Of a stretch of 64,000 nucleotides of DNA, positions 10,276-21,894 are shown one piece after another. The DNA is from Fragum whitleyi (taxonomy: Eukaryota; Mollusca; Bivalvia; Cardiida; Cardiidae): assembly GCA_948146395.1 (NCBI GenBank), contig OX411551.1, positions 63,693,346-63,757,345 of the forward strand, in the 5' to 3' direction. The position numbers and the translations under genes are program-made. How positions within the stretch are numbered: position 1 is the first letter of the stretch; every line of letters begins with the position of its first letter. The notes under the pieces are model-generated. The model was not told where the DNA came from. It saw nothing but the letters and a program-made list of their open reading frames with translations, and searched no databases.

Positions 10276-10657
10276 AGGCCTATTATAATATGCTTCCAAC
10301 TATAAAGATAATTCAATTTGCATCCAAGGGCTAAAAGCCAACTACTTGTGTAATGACAAAGTATAAACATGAAATCATATAAATCGAACAAGAAGGTGAT
10401 TTTATGATACAAATGTACCAAATGACCTCATATAACAAACTTGTTTGAGGTAATAACTATGTTTAAGATTATAATGTAATGCCTTGTCTGAAGCTCACAG
10501 GGTTAAAATTGTTTGAAAACCTCAAAAATCTGACATTAAATAGCAACAATCCCCCATATACATTTGAAATTTTACTACAATTTGATAGGTATAAACCTTT
10601 TCCTCTTACAAAAATTATGTTAATTTGCAACTAGGTGATTATCCAATGACAATAATC

Positions 10658-10730
10658 AATGGCTCAGGGCGAAATTGTTGTAACTCTCTATAAACATATA
10701 GGGAGTTACAACTGTTTGGTGCTGAGCCAT
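10658..10730. mobile_element. Short hairpin MITE (family G)
   Basis: Outer ATGGCTCAG / CTGAGCCAT and inner TTGTAACTCTCTATA / TATAGGGAGTTACAA pair almost perfectly. Confidence 0.75.
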
Positions 10731-10946
10731 CGAATTGGTGTCATGCAAATAAAGTTTGACCTGGATCTGTGACCTTGACACTATCGAAAATTTTGAATTA
10801 TTGTTAAATCCATCTATACATGGAACAGTCTCATAATTGGACAGACTAATAGACAGACACCATATACATTCTGACAGATATCTCTGGCTCATTGCATTTG
10901 TGGGCTCATCAAAAATGTTAAAACAAATGTTCAATTCTTTTTCAGT

Positions 10947-11100
10947 TTTTATTAGCTCGGCTGTTTGCGGAGAAAACCCGAGGTATTGCTATAGCCTTGG
11001 CGTCATTGTTGTCATTGTTGTTGTCGTTGTCATGCGAAAATTTTTGACATTTTGTGATATCTCTGGTTCTAATAAAGGCATTCACTAGAAACTTGGCAAA
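10947..11100 (+). mobile_element. Fragment of family N element
   Basis: TAGCTCGGCTGTTTGCGGAG and CCGAGGTATTGCTATAGCC, followed by a GTTGTTGTCGTTGTC tract, match the inverted copy at 40333-40659. Confidence 0.5.
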
Positions 11101-12232
11101 TAATTATGTTCATCTTCAAAAGACCAACCTATAGTATCAAGGGAGAAAAATGAAGATGCAGTTTGTGCAAATCATGTATTTTATTCCATTTAGATTTTCA
11201 TACACTTTCCAGCAAACAACAGCCAAGCATAGGCACCTGTAGGTGGTGCTCTTGTTCGTTTCGCAATGTACTAGGATAGAATGACAATAAACTACCAGTA
11301 ACTGTCATAACATTGAAAGTGGGTCTGCTCACAAAAGCGAGGAATTACAAAAAAGATGTCATAATGCTGCCTAGGCATGAGGGTATAAATATAGGCATTT
11401 CATTTTCAGATAGTTTGACGATAAAAAAATGATCCCATAAAAATATTACAACAAGAGGCCCAAGAGGGTCTGTATCGCTCCACTGGCTTTAACATCATTA
11501 GACTTGCATTAAATGAATCTTTCTTTGAATGAAAACAACACTTTGAAATCTCTTAAGACCTATTTTATATTAACTAACTGGGTATGGCTCAATTTGAACC
11601 AGAATTCTCAAGTTTCATCGAAATCGACCCAACCTTCATCTGGAGATGTAGTTCAAAGATTTCGCGCTCAAAATAAGCCACACCCTGACATGCCAATATT
11701 TATAGGCTTATTAATATTTCGCATACAATTTTTGAAAAGGGTCACAGAAGGAACATTCTGGTAAAATTTCATTGAAATCAGCCCCGTGATTCAGGAGGAG
11801 ATGTCCTTCAAAGAATTCGGGCTCAAAATAGCCCCGCCCTGCCACGCCCATATTTATGGGCCAATCAAAATTTTGAGAGCAACTTTTGGAATGGGTCTCC
11901 CAAGGAACATTCTGGTAAAGTTTCATTGAAATCGGCCAAATGGTTAAGGAGGAAATGTCATTCAAAGATTTCGGGCTCAAAATAAGCCCCGCCCTGCCAC
12001 ACCCATAATTGGGGGGGCCAATCAAAATATCAGGAACAATTTTTGAAAAAGGTTACCCCAGGAACATTCTGGTAAAGTTTGGTTGAAATCGGCCCCGTGG
12101 TTCAGGAGGAGATGTCATTCAAAGATTTTGGGCTCAAAATAAGCCTCGCCCTGCCACACCCATATTTGGGGGTCAATCAAAATTTATTGAACAATTTAGG
12201 TAAAGGGTCACCCAAGGAACATCTATGCCAAG

Positions 12233-12445
12233 CAGGGAAAATTCTGGCTCAGAATTTCATGTGCGAAAAATCTCATTCACTCAGAACTTATGAGAAATAC
12301 TGAGTTATAAATAGCAATTTGAATTAAATTATCTGCTGAAATTACACTTTGCTGTAAGATTTTTGTCTCATTTAGCCAATTTGAATGAGATTTCTGGCAG
12401 AAAAATGAGAGAATTTACTCTTATCTCGCCCAAAAATATTCCCTG
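12233..12445. mobile_element. hAT-like MITE nested in family C
   Basis: The TIRs are CAGGGAAAATTCTGG and inverted CAGGGAATATTTTTGG. The host unit ...CTATGCCAAG|...|CCAAGTTTCATT is split, with CCAAG repeated on both sides. A relative is at 30727-30943. Confidence 0.65.
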
Positions 12446-12660
12446 CCAAGTTTCATTAAAATTGGACCAATGGTTTGGGAGGAGAAGATTTTTAAAGATT
12501 TCAAAGTGAAAAAATGCCACGCCCTGCCACGCCCATATTTGGGGGTCAATCAAAATTTCTTTAACAATTTTAGAAGAGGGTCACCAAAGGAACATTTCTA
12601 CCAAGTTTCATCAAAATCTGCCCATTGGTTTGGGAGGAGAAGATGTTTAAAGAAAAGGTT

Positions 12661-12710
12661 TACGCACGCACGGACGCACGCACGGACAGATGCACGGACG
12701 CACGACGGAC
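12661..12710. repeat. ACGC/ACGG microsatellite
   Basis: This tract of ACGCACGCACGGACGC-type repeats is a standard part of the 3' region of the surrounding element. Confidence 0.7.
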
Positions 12711-13075
12711 ACACCGCCATGACAATAGCTCGCTGGCCTTCAGCCAGTGGAGCTAAAAACTGATATCATTTAATTATTATACCTTCTTGATGCTCATTAT
12801 TTCATAGAAAGTAATAATAAGCCACTTTAGTCATGCTGAAAGCCAGACAAAGAACCATAAAGACATGAAAAACCATCTTGACTAACCTTTAAATATCAAA
12901 TTCTATGATCCCACAAGGCAATAAATATAAACATTAATACATGAATACCAGACTCTGATTCACACTACATCAACAGTGAGAAAGTTCAGTTTACTCAGAA
13001 AATTCTTCAGCTCAGAATAGGCTTTGTATTTATAATTTCAAAATACAAAATCTCATTATTCTTAATTCAAAACCA

Positions 13076-13215
13076 AGTTTGTTGGTACTCATTAGAATCG
13101 TCTTGTCAAGACTATTCCAATGAGTACCCAGAATATAGGGCTTTGATAGAAAATAAAAGGCTGAGATGATACTATCTGACAATTATCTGAAGCAGTTTTA
13201 CGCAGAACATTCCAG
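13076..13215. mobile_element. Hairpin MITE (family H)
   Basis: GTTGGTACTCATTAGAATCG pairs with the downstream CTATTCCAATGAGTACCC, followed by ATAGGGCTTT. Confidence 0.65.
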
Positions 13216-13518
13216 AGCTCCCTGCTACCTAGTACTATCAAGTTACGGCTGATAAGCCCCCTTTATCTACAGCCATGATCTCATGTAGGAAAAGTTATAC
13301 ACAGACACAAAATTTAACTCTCTTAAACTCTTAATAATTTGTAAGAAACATTTATAGTCCTTACAGTTTCAAAGGAAAAACTATTAATTGAGTTTAGATT
13401 GACAAAAAAAGATGATTAAATTATATTCAGCTTACAGAACTTTAAACTTATTTTCTTTTACGGTTATGTTACTTTCTTTCCAACATAACCTACCTTTACA
13501 TATCTTTACTGAAGAATT

Positions 13519-13797
13519 TGTTTGTTTGAATGGGGTCTCAGGCCACTTTCAACAATCTTTCAGTCACATGGCAGTGGCTGGAGCACATAACAATGGATTA
13601 CTAGTATTTTTCACGCCAGTAATACCATTACATCCTTTCCTATATAGACTCCAGCTGCTATCCCTGTAACTTAAGTCTACGATTATTAACACATTAATGG
13701 GTGAAAAGTAGTCAGAAAGATGAGTGCCGCCATCAGGATCAAACCTCGGACCTCAAAAAAATCTGAGACTGAAGCCAACTGTGCCATGACAGTCAGC
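13519..13797 (-). mobile_element. tRNA-SINE, near full length
   Basis: In inverse order: 3' tail TTTGAATGGGGTCTCAGGCC, body blocks CATAACAATGGATTACTAG and CATCCTTTCC, then the tRNA-like head with inverted B-box GGATCAAACCTCGG and A-box region CAACTGTGCCATGAC. Same family as 26068-26344. Confidence 0.65.
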
Positions 13798-13914
13798 TAT
13801 CATACTAAATGAAAACCTTGGCAAATTTTCATTGAAATGAAAGTTCTGAAAAGACTTGATGCAGTTAATTGGAGTCAGAATTTATTTTAAAAATATAATC
13901 TTAAACTTTTTCTG

Positions 13915-14320
13915 GTTTAGCAACAAAAGATTAAGACTGCATAAACTAAGATCAGACTGCACAAAATATGCAGTGTGATCTTGGTCTTTACCACCTACCA
14001 AAGCAGGAATATTCCAAGTTCAGCATGACAAGGATAATATGCAGTCTGATCTATGTCTATACCACCTTTCTTAGCTTAGAGGACTTCAAAGGTTAAGCAT
14101 GACAAGGGTTATATGTAGGCTGATCTTTGTCTATATCCCCTGTCTTAGCAGGAACATTCCAGGTTAAGCATGACAAGGATAATATGCAGTCTGATCTATG
14201 TCTATACCTCCTGTCTTAGCAGGAATATTTCAGGTTAAGCATGACAAGGGCTATTTGCAGGCTGATCTTTGTCTATACCCCCTGCCTTAGCAGGATCATT
14301 CCAGATTAATCACGACTAAG
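13915..14320. repeat. Cluster of family F MITE segments
   Basis: The blocks GTCTATACC(A/C)CCTGTCTTAGCAGG, AATATTCCAGGTTAAGCATGACAAGG and ATATGCAGTCTGATCTATGT recur four to five times, about 90-95 bp apart. An inner MITE segment has become a short tandem array. Confidence 0.6.
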
Positions 14321-14417
14321 TTTTGCAGTACAAAGCATCTGCAGCCTTGCATTGCACCCATAGACAGTAAGCAAGTTTGCGTATTTTCTTTCTACTGTCT
14401 GTCTGTTCTGAACCAAA

Positions 14418-14512
14418 GGGGTCCAAAATACCCCGCCTACCACCATATAGACCAATAATATAATTGGTCTATATGGTGTGGGGGGGGGGGGGGGCGGGTA
14501 TTTCAGACCCCT
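14418..14512. repeat. Foldback with poly-G slip region
   Basis: GGGGTC...AAATACCCCGCC and ACCATATAGACCAAT pair with ATTGGTCTATATGGT and GGGCGGGTATTTCAGACCCC. One arm carries a run of about 16 G, so base pairing fails locally. Coverage drop or length error is likely here. Confidence 0.7.
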
Positions 14513-14606
14513 ATGTCCTTAACATAACCTAAACATTCATAACATTATCTTACTCAATGTTTTCCAAGCCAAATGGCTTATATTCAGCATGATACAGTAA
14601 TTAGAG

Positions 14607-14773
14607 TTAAGGTAGTGAAACCATAAAAGTTCAGCAATGTTTTGGAAGTATTGATCTTTAACAGTGTTAACCGAGGTTTCCTAATGATTTCCATTAGGAA
14701 ACCTCGGTCAGCATAATGTGAAAGGTCATAAGTTACCAAATGTTGCAGAACTATTACGGGTCCACTACCTTAA
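14607..14773. mobile_element. TTAA-flanked hairpin MITE (family D)
   Basis: TTAAGGTAGTG... to ...CCACTACCTTAA, with central hairpin CCGAGGTTTCCTAATGA / TTAGGAAACCTCGG. Best-preserved copy. Confidence 0.75.
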
Positions 14774-15238
14774 GGCAGTACTTACAAGTATATCTCCATT
14801 GTAATCCATTGTTGGTAGTTGACCAATTCAGTCTAAAACAATTTTTAGCTTTCAAACCAAGCTCTAGAGCTCACAAGTTGTTTCTTTTATGGTTAAATAT
14901 ATAAAACCAATTGAAAAACACTACTTAGTGATTCATTTAAGGGTAAGACATATTTGAAAATGACAAGAAAATTTTACAGCACAGTCATTTGGAGCAATTA
15001 AGTATAATTATTAGATTCTGATAATTGAATGCATAATTTGTAATTCACTTTTCAAAAGACTGTACTGTCAATTTAGAACATGAATTGAGAAGAATTTAAA
15101 TATCTATCCATAACAATAATTTGGACACTCAATGACCATAAATGCATTCAAAATACATAATTTACAGTTCTAAGCAAGTTGTCCCCCATATCCATCTCAT
15201 TGTACCATTGATGGTCCAATTTTCATGCACTCTAAATT

Positions 15239-15312
15239 GACAGGTCAGTGCAACACTATACATGTAATTGTAAGTGCCTATAAATATATAGGCACTTACA
15301 ATAGTGTTGTAC
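15239..15312. mobile_element. Short hairpin MITE (family G)
   Basis: ATTGTAAGTGCCTATAA pairs with TATAGGCACTTACAAT. Outer CAACACTAT/ATAGTGTTG also pair. Confidence 0.75.
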
Positions 15313-16002
15313 TAAAAACAGATTTTGAAAAAAATGTTAATAATCCCTAGATTTGGCAAAATATTAGAATATATAATTATATAATATCAAGGTTTCTTAA
15401 AAGCTGAGCTGATATCAAAATACTCTGGTCCCCACTCCTGAATCTGATCATGGACATTTTTTTGCAAATTCATGCAGAACCATAAAGACTATTACAATTA
15501 ACTATTAATAAATGATCCTAATTCTTGATTTAAAGTCAACACAAACAACAAGGCTCTATATCTATTGTATATGTCTATCCCAGTCAATTAAGCAACACTA
15601 ACTCCTTCAAGTTGCACATCCTACCTTAAGTATCTACTTGAGTGACTTAAACTGTACAGATGGTCTAACCCTGATTCCTTATGAATAATAGAATGAATCA
15701 CAACTCGTTTAATTCATAACACTATCCTATAGTAACCCTTAACATTCTTTTATAATTCAGTTGTCATTCAGTCGTCTATGTAACCCCTTCCCACCCATCT
15801 CCTATCAAGTTTCCTAGGGTATCCTTTTGGGTTTTCTCATCAGAAAATACTTAAATTTCCTGAACAATCACTTGATTTGTATTTTGTAATTCATAATTAA
15901 GTTTAATATGGCAGAGAAGTAAAATTTGTGACTGCAAATAGTTTCAGATTAATTAATGGGAATTGTTAAGAAAATACATATACTATCTGTCTGCAGCATT
16001 TT

Positions 16003-16065
16003 GATTGGTCAGTGCAAAGCTATAAAATCATAGGCATTTATAGCAGTTTTGCATTGACTGCTTAA
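16003..16065. mobile_element. Divergent hairpin MITE (family G)
   Basis: GTCAGTGCAAAGCTATAAA and TTTATAGCAGTTTTGCATTGAC form a decayed palindrome with the family's outer flanks. Confidence 0.45.
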
Positions 16066-16316
16066 TTCCTCATATACAACAATGGTTTCCAACTTATTTG
16101 ATGTACTGTATTTCCCCAAATAATAGCACCCTCCCTAATCATAGCATCCCTACATTTTTTACTCAGAAAATCCACTCCAAATGCCTAAATTAAAGGAACT
16201 TTTTGAGACTTCTTCTCTAATTTGAGATAAATTTCCTCTAAACAATCATATGAATAATTGTTTTGAGGAAATTCACCTCAAATTAAAGGATGGATTGATG
16301 ATTTTGTCGCAGGTAA

Positions 16317-16420
16317 TTGCTGCAAAGATCTTAGCTGACTCAAATTTTGTTAACTAATTTCATCCATTGCTGCAAAGATCTTTGCTGACTCACATTTCGT
16401 TAACTGATATCATCCATTCG
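16317..16420. repeat. 50-bp tandem duplication
   Basis: TGCAAAGATCTTAGCTGACTC and ...TTTGCTGACTC copies start at 16321 and 16371, each ending in CATCCATT. A few substitutions separate them. Confidence 0.75.
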
Positions 16421-16728
16421 TAAAATGAATGACAGGTACTTTGGGAAACTTTTCTGCTTCTTTCTAATTAGAAGAAGAAGCAACAAGGGTTTAATTATCT
16501 CCCTTGCCTGTCAAATGAATCCATCCATGAAGCAATACACAAATAATTTATGAGGTCAATTTTCTCATGACCTTTAAATTGTCAGTCTGTCATTCATAAT
16601 TTTCTAATACTAGTCCTTGAGGAAAACTATTCATGAAAAAAAAAAAACGACAAAATATTATTTATGATTGGACAAAGATGAAGGAAAAGTCTACATATAT
16701 CTCAGAGAAAATAATTATAATAGATCGA

Positions 16729-16801
16729 GGGGTCAGTGCTACACAATTGTAAGTGCCTATAAATATATAGGCACTTACAATAGTGTTGCTCTGACCCCTC
16801 A
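16729..16801. mobile_element. Short hairpin MITE (family G)
   Basis: AGGGGTCAGTGC...AATTGTAAGTGCCTATAA mirrored by TATAGGCACTTACAAT...CTGACCCCT. Arms are nearly 35 bp. Confidence 0.8.
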
Positions 16802-16891
16802 ATATATTGAACATTATATAATTGAATTAGTGAAAAGAAACTACATGATTATGCACTGATTTTGACAACAGAGAGATGGACACACCAGCCC

Positions 16892-17010
16892 TGCATGCAG
16901 GATGACAAAAAAGTGCAAAAACTTATAAATTAGACCCGCTTTGCATGCAAAACACAGTTTAATTTGCAAACATTTTGCACTGTATTGTAGTCCTGAATGA
17001 AGGGCTGGAA
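16892..17010. mobile_element. Decayed hairpin element (family K)
   Basis: AGCCCTGCATGCAGGATGACA at the left, GACCCGCTTTGCATGC in the centre and TTTGCAAACATTTTGCAC...AGGGCTGG at the right match the layout of 8721-8830. Confidence 0.5.
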
Positions 17011-17599
17011 ACAGTTAAAGGATAACCCTTGATAAGAACTGCACTTGCTCTAACAATCTTCATGCCAGGTATTTTGTATCTAATCATCTTTTAATTATCC
17101 TACTGATATCACAGATAGGGGCCAATCAGGCTGCCTTTCCTCAAACTATCTACTGTTACAAACAATTTTCTGTAACCAATCATAACCTGTCAAAGACTTC
17201 AGAATCCTTCACACAAAAATAATCACCACTTTACAGATCCTGGTATTTATGAAATGTTACATATATATTAATGCTGCAAAACTTGTTTACCAGCCTTGTA
17301 ATGCTTAATTTGATTTATTAAGAATAAAATTGTGATTTTTGGGGACATTTCAATCAGTCTGGCTCTTATTTTCCCAAACAATTATGAAATAGAATGTATA
17401 CAGGCAGTTAAAAGTTTAAGTTTGGTTTATATTCTGTGAGCCAGGCATATTCAACGGAACTCACACTTTAACCCCCCCGATCATCAAATTGCAAGTCGGC
17501 TGTTAACATACAGAGCACTTTAGCAGCCTAAGCATATTGACTTCCATACTCACAGGTACCCATTTATATACCTGTGTGGTGAGGAGAAAGGTGGAGTTA

Positions 17600-17710
17600 A
17601 TTTTTTTGCTCAGAAAAATTTCAATGGACCAGTCAGGATTTGATTCCATGACCTTTCAATCCAGAAGCCACCATCCTAACCTCTAGACCATGGTCTCCAC
17701 TAGCAGTGTA
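17600..17710 (-). mobile_element. tRNA-headed SINE fragment (second type)
   Basis: Inverted B-box GATTTGATTCCATGACC and inverted A-box CTAACCTCTAGACCATGG mark a tRNA-like head on the minus strand. Body sequence extends left toward 17450. Confidence 0.45.
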
Positions 17711-17860
17711 GCCTAAGGTCAGGTTACATGTCTGATCTTTTCCTATATGGTCTGTAAAAGGTTTGTGTACAGTTGCAATGTCATTACCAACAGAAGAGTT
17801 AGGTAAAAAGCTCTACAAAACGGCTTAAAGCTCTCTTATTTATAACCATTGTCCAAATGT

Positions 17861-18335
17861 ATTGATATTATAGGTATATCAAGGACTGATAATGGTCTAT
17901 AATTGGGTGACCGAGATAATAAATTTTGGTATTTCAAGTTAAAATGACATGCCAAAAATATGCATGCCCCCTCACCCTTTCACACCATCCCTCCATGTTC
18001 TCACAACAATTGCATGTATCTGTTAGCTTCTTATGAGAACCCACAACACAGGAGCAATAATCAATCAAAAACCTAAGACTCCTTTATTCATTAATGCATT
18101 GATATTACAGGTAAAACAAGGACTGATTATGATCTTTGATTGGGTAACCTAGATAATTAGTTTTGGTATTTCAAGTTAAGATATGACATGTCAAAAATAT
18201 GCATGCTCCCTCCCCCATTACACCATCGTGCCATGCTCCCACTACAATTGCATGTACCTGTTATGAGTCCCAACAAGACAGGGGCAATCATTGAACAGAG
18301 TTGTAAGACTCCTTTATCAATTCATGCATTATACT
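17861..18335. repeat. ~237-bp tandem duplication
   Basis: Two diverged units start at ATTGATATTA (17861 and 18098) and share GACCTAGATAAT-like, GGTATTTCAAGTTAA, AATATGCATGC and CAATTGCATGTA blocks. A partial third start follows near 18321. The 68-codon ORF inside is not conserved between units. Confidence 0.7.
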
Positions 18336-18486
18336 GTAAAAAGCAACTTTCTGGAATCCATCAAACTGTCAAAGACTTATTAACAATAACTTAATCAGAT
18401 TGTTGATATGAAGACAGGTAATAATACTGATAATCCAATATCATTGATCTTGTATTGATGACCTTAATGCGCTCTTGTTTTATTAA

Positions 18487-18702
18487 GATTGATTGATTGA
18501 TTGAATGGAGTTTAATGCCACTTTCAACATTTTTCAGTTATATCACGGAGCCTGGTGCACCTAACAATGGATTCCTAGTATTTCTTTCACCAGTACAACC
18601 ACATCCTTTCCTAGCCTCCAGCTGCTATCTCACATAGGTCTACGATTATCAACCCATTTGTGAGAGACAAATAGTCAGAAAGAATGAATGCTCCCACTCG
18701 GA
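18487..18702 (-). mobile_element. tRNA-SINE, 5' truncated
   Basis: The GATTGATTGATTGAATGGAG tail, then the standard body blocks in inverse order to GAAAGAATGAATG. The tRNA-like head is largely lost. Confidence 0.65.
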
Positions 18703-19110
18703 AAGACATTAATAGACAGACAGCAGACAAAGAATCATGTACACATGTTTTACATTTATTGAAAGTAGGCTGTGTAGTGTGTAAGCTAAGATCTGACTGC
18801 ACATCTGTGAAGGCCAATCTCAGTCAAAACTGTCTGTCAAAGTAATTTTTGCAGCAGGAACATGACCTGAACGTCATGAGAAGGGTTGAATATGATTCAG
18901 ACCCCTTCAATTAGGGAGACAAGCAGATATTCCATTAATTGATGCAGTCAATTATGCACTTTCTAAACGGCAGACTCATCTCAGAATCTATTTATAGAAG
19001 TTACAGGGGACAAAGAATTTCCTGGTTATCATTATTGTTTGACATGACTAAGGCATAATTGTTATGCTTTGATTTTGCATTTGATGGGTATGCACTACAT
19101 CATATTTTGA

Positions 19111-19181
19111 TGACTCAGCTCAAAAGAGTTGTAACTGCCTATACACATATAGGCAGTTACAACTGTTTTGAGCTGAGCCAT
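19111..19181. mobile_element. Short hairpin MITE (family G)
   Basis: GACTCAGCTCAAAAGAGTTG and AACTGCCTATA pair with TATAGGCAGTTACAACT and TTTTGAGCTGAGCC. Close to a perfect 33-bp stem. Confidence 0.8.
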
Positions 19182-19349
19182 ACATTTTATTTTCTATTTT
19201 TTCAACATTTCAAACATCTTAATCTCACTTTCTCTGGCTGATAATGAGTGGAGCAATTCCTGTGTACAATTTCAAAAGAACAACTGAAATACAACAAGTT
19301 AATGTTTTGTTTCTATGGGCTTATGTGGTTAAACCTTCAACTGTATTGC

Positions 19350-19455
19350 AGTTATTCTTGGCACCTGATGCACCTAACAATGGTTTTCTGCCTTTTTTCA
19401 CACTAGTTAATCTGCAGAATTGTATCCAAGCCTCCAGCTGCTAATCCCACATAGG
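19350..19455 (-). mobile_element. tRNA-SINE body fragment
   Basis: CACCTAACAATGG...TTTCACACTAGT...AAGCCTCCAGCTGCTAATCC is the middle of the SINE body. Confidence 0.5.
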
Positions 19456-19835
19456 AATAATCTTAAATAAAAGAAATACAAATTTGATTGAAATAAAAAT
19501 TCATCGATAACAAATTCAATGTAAAATTTACATGTAATTTTGCATTTTGTTTAAGACAGGAAAACATATTTTACTATTACCTAAAGTTGATGAATTCCTT
19601 CTTTTAAGAAATAATCCACTAGAATTGTAAAACTCCTTGCAGTACTGTCAAAAAGAAATCCACAGAAAACGCCTGCTGCTAGTATGTTTGACTGACAAGC
19701 TGAAATGTTTGTGTAGATAAACATACAGCTTTGAAGAAATTTAATGATTTGCATGTGTTATAGCTCTTGACTCATAGAAAGTAAGGAATCTGAGAACATC
19801 AGAATTTTAGATTGCATTTTAGATTGTACATTGTG

Positions 19836-19905
19836 ACACAGTTGTAACTGCCTGTAAATGCATAATAGGCAGTTACAACTGTTTTGCACTGAACCATTGA
19901 TTTGA
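19836..19905. mobile_element. Short hairpin MITE (family G)
   Basis: CAGTTGTAACTGCCT and AGGCAGTTACAACTG form the stem; the loop is TGTAAATGCATAAT. Confidence 0.75.
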
Positions 19906-19984
19906 GAATTTACATTTATCATGTAATGATTACAGAGGATTGGCAAGAGAAGAAACTATATGGTTCTTGTAAGACCGGCCGCAG

Positions 19985-20275
19985 TCGGGTTTTTTTTTTA
20001 GCATTTTTAGAGATATTTTGTTGTAGTTCTATTACATTTAAGCCTCTTTAACCCAATTTCATATTAACAAGTGCTGAACAAAAACAGGGTAATTAATTGG
20101 AATTTATGTAATGACTGACACATTTAATTCCCTTTGAATAAATACTGTAAAGAAGAGTCTGGCAGTGTTAGACTAGGTTCTTGCTTGTAATGAACCAAGT
20201 TATGCAAATATTAATAATTTGCCCTAGTTTTGTGAGAGTCCATTATTTACCAGACTAATTACTGACATCATAGTA
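19985..20275. mobile_element. Unclassified repeat (family O), copy 1
   Basis: It shares AAGCCTCTTTAA, AAGTGCTGAACAAA, ACATTTAATTCCCTTTGAA and AAGAAGAGTCTGG in the same order with 42090-42270. Ends not defined. Confidence 0.5.
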
Positions 20276-20433
20276 ATAAATAATGAATGAATATAATGTA
20301 AGAGTTACCTAGCCATATCAGATGGGAAAACTAATTGTCCATTCATCAACCGTGACAGCACGAATTTTGACATTCATTTAACTCTCCGTTTGTACCATTT
20401 ATATGTTCAAAAGATGATATCTTATAGCTCGAT

Positions 20434-20512
20434 TGAGGAGTTAGCTCAAGATTATTGTAAGAGCCTATATATTTATAGGAACTTACAATTAATTTGTGCA
20501 GACTCCTTAATT
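20434..20512. mobile_element. Divergent hairpin MITE (family G)
   Basis: GAGGAGTTAGCTC...ATTGTAAGAGCCTATA mirrored by TATAGGAACTTACAAT...GCAGACTCCTT. Confidence 0.6.
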
Positions 20513-20804
20513 TACCCTGTATCCAAAAAATAGCCTTTTTGATATCTAGCTGATAAATGTGTAAAGAACTTAAGATCACTTTCAACATCTTTCATATGTT
20601 CATTCTCCCTCTCTCCTCAATGCTTGGAAGTCCTGAAATACCTCTTATGTTGCACCAGAACTCAGATTATCTCTGTACAGCTACTAAACATTATAGTTAG
20701 GATGAATTAGGATGGAATTTAACTATAGTAAATTTGACACAAAGGCAAACAAATTGGAAGAATAAATTGATTGCTTAATTTTGATTAAATTCCACTTATA
20801 ACAA

Positions 20805-20962
20805 ATTTTTAGGTATATCGTGGCAACTGGAGCACCTAACAATAGATTCATTGTATTGCTTGCATGAGTATTAATATTCCATTCTTAATTAGCCTCAAGC
20901 TGCTATCCCACTTTAGGATTATCCTCCCATTGGTGGAAGACAAATTTCAGAAAGATTTGTTT
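20805..20962 (-). mobile_element. tRNA-SINE fragment
   Basis: ATCGTGGCAACTGGAGCACC, AGCCTCAAGCTGCTATCCC and CCATTGGTGGAAGACAAA are body blocks. It abuts another SINE. Confidence 0.55.
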
Positions 20963-21225
20963 GTTTGCCGAATGGGTTTCACGCTGCTTTTAACAACCTT
21001 ACATCTGGGCCACCGGAGCACCTAACAATAGATTCCTACAATTTCAAATACCAGTACTATCATTACTTCCTTTCCTAGCCCTCAGGTGCCATCGTACAGA
21101 ACAAGATTATCAACCCATTTGTCAGAGACAAATAGTAGAAAAGGATGAGTGCCAAAATGTGCCACCACCAGGGGATCAAACCCAGGACCCCATGTTAAAA
21201 GATTGCGAGTCCAACTGTGTTCTAT
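20963..21225 (-). mobile_element. tRNA-SINE, decayed full length
   Basis: The tail TGTTTGCCGAATGGGTTTC, body GAGCACCTAACAATAGATTCC and inverted head GGGGATCAAACCCAGGACC are all present, with many substitutions. This is a second SINE in tandem with 20805-20962. Confidence 0.55.
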
Positions 21226-21299
21226 TATGGAACAAAGAAGAAAGATTGCTGAAACAGGATTATTATGTCTGCAGTACTCACCACAAGAGGTTTCCAGCC

Positions 21300-21560
21300 T
21301 GATAAGCTCAGGTGGTAGAGCATCAGCCATCAAAACAATTGAAGGTTGATTGTGACTTTAGGTTCGATTCTCGGTTTGAAAAACTAACAAACTATTTCTC
21401 TTTTGGATGAGACCTTAATCCAAGGTTCAGTTTGAAGGTGCTTTTAATGAGCATGTTAAAGAACCATGGCATAGTTTCGTCATGTATCCTTGCGCCATCC
21501 CCTGTAACCGCCTAAGAGGTCAACACAGAAATAATGTTTCAGGAATGATCAAACTAAAAG
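21300..21560 (+). mobile_element. tRNA-headed SINE (third type)
   Basis: GATAAGCTCAGGTGGTAGAGC (A-box like) and GGTTCGATTCTCGG (B-box like) are about 60 bp apart. They are followed by a body with GATGAGACCTTAATCCAAG and GCCATCCCCTGTAACCG. The extra spacing and the body make a functional tRNA unlikely. Confidence 0.5.
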
Positions 21561-21667
21561 AATGATAACAGTGAACTTGTATATTTAATGTCGCAGCTTT
21601 TCAATATATGCAAACAAGGTAAAATATTTGGATCAGTAAATGAATAAATTTTCAGTGGGCAACTAAA

Positions 21668-21709
21668 ATGTCATAAATACAGCTTGAATAAAGCTGTATT
21701 TACGACATT
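21668..21709. repeat. 19-bp stem hairpin
   Basis: ATGTCATAAATACAGCTT and AAGCTGTATTTACGACAT pair across a GAATA-type loop. Confidence 0.7.
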
Positions 21710-21894
21710 TTGGTCATACATCCTAGATATTTGTCAACAGATGACACTCTTCACATCTGAGTAAACAGGGCGACAAATCGGACCAGATTTGTTTGATATA
21801 AAAATTCAAAATATGGACATCTTATCTATATCACCTGGATATACCGGAGATATTTTATACCTGAAAGATTTTTGTCAAATATGCACTTATCCTA

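Larger units (their letters stand above)
11451..12754 (+). mobile_element. Helentron/pearl-like element with ~155-bp tandem core (family C)
   Basis: The 5' end ACAAGAGGCCCAAGAGGGTC (a small hairpin) is followed by TCGCTCCACTGGCTT. The 3' end is CAGCCAGTGGAGCTAAAAA, so the subterminal CCACTGGCT is inverted at the two ends. The core repeats a unit beginning AAGGAACATTCTGGTAAAG, with GCCCTGCCACGCCCAT recurring at about 11836, 11991, 12148 and 12521. An ACGCACGCACGG microsatellite (12661-12710) precedes the 3' hairpin. A 213-bp element is nested at 12233-12445. All ORFs are repeat read-through. Confidence 0.7.

Noticed and set aside
11513..12763. Several ORFs of 60-104 codons on both strands
   Set aside because: All lie in the tandem core of the family C element and repeat the same peptide phrases; no domain.
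14475..14491. Poly-G as a G-quadruplex regulatory site
   Set aside because: A single homopolymer in one arm of a foldback is better explained by slippage.
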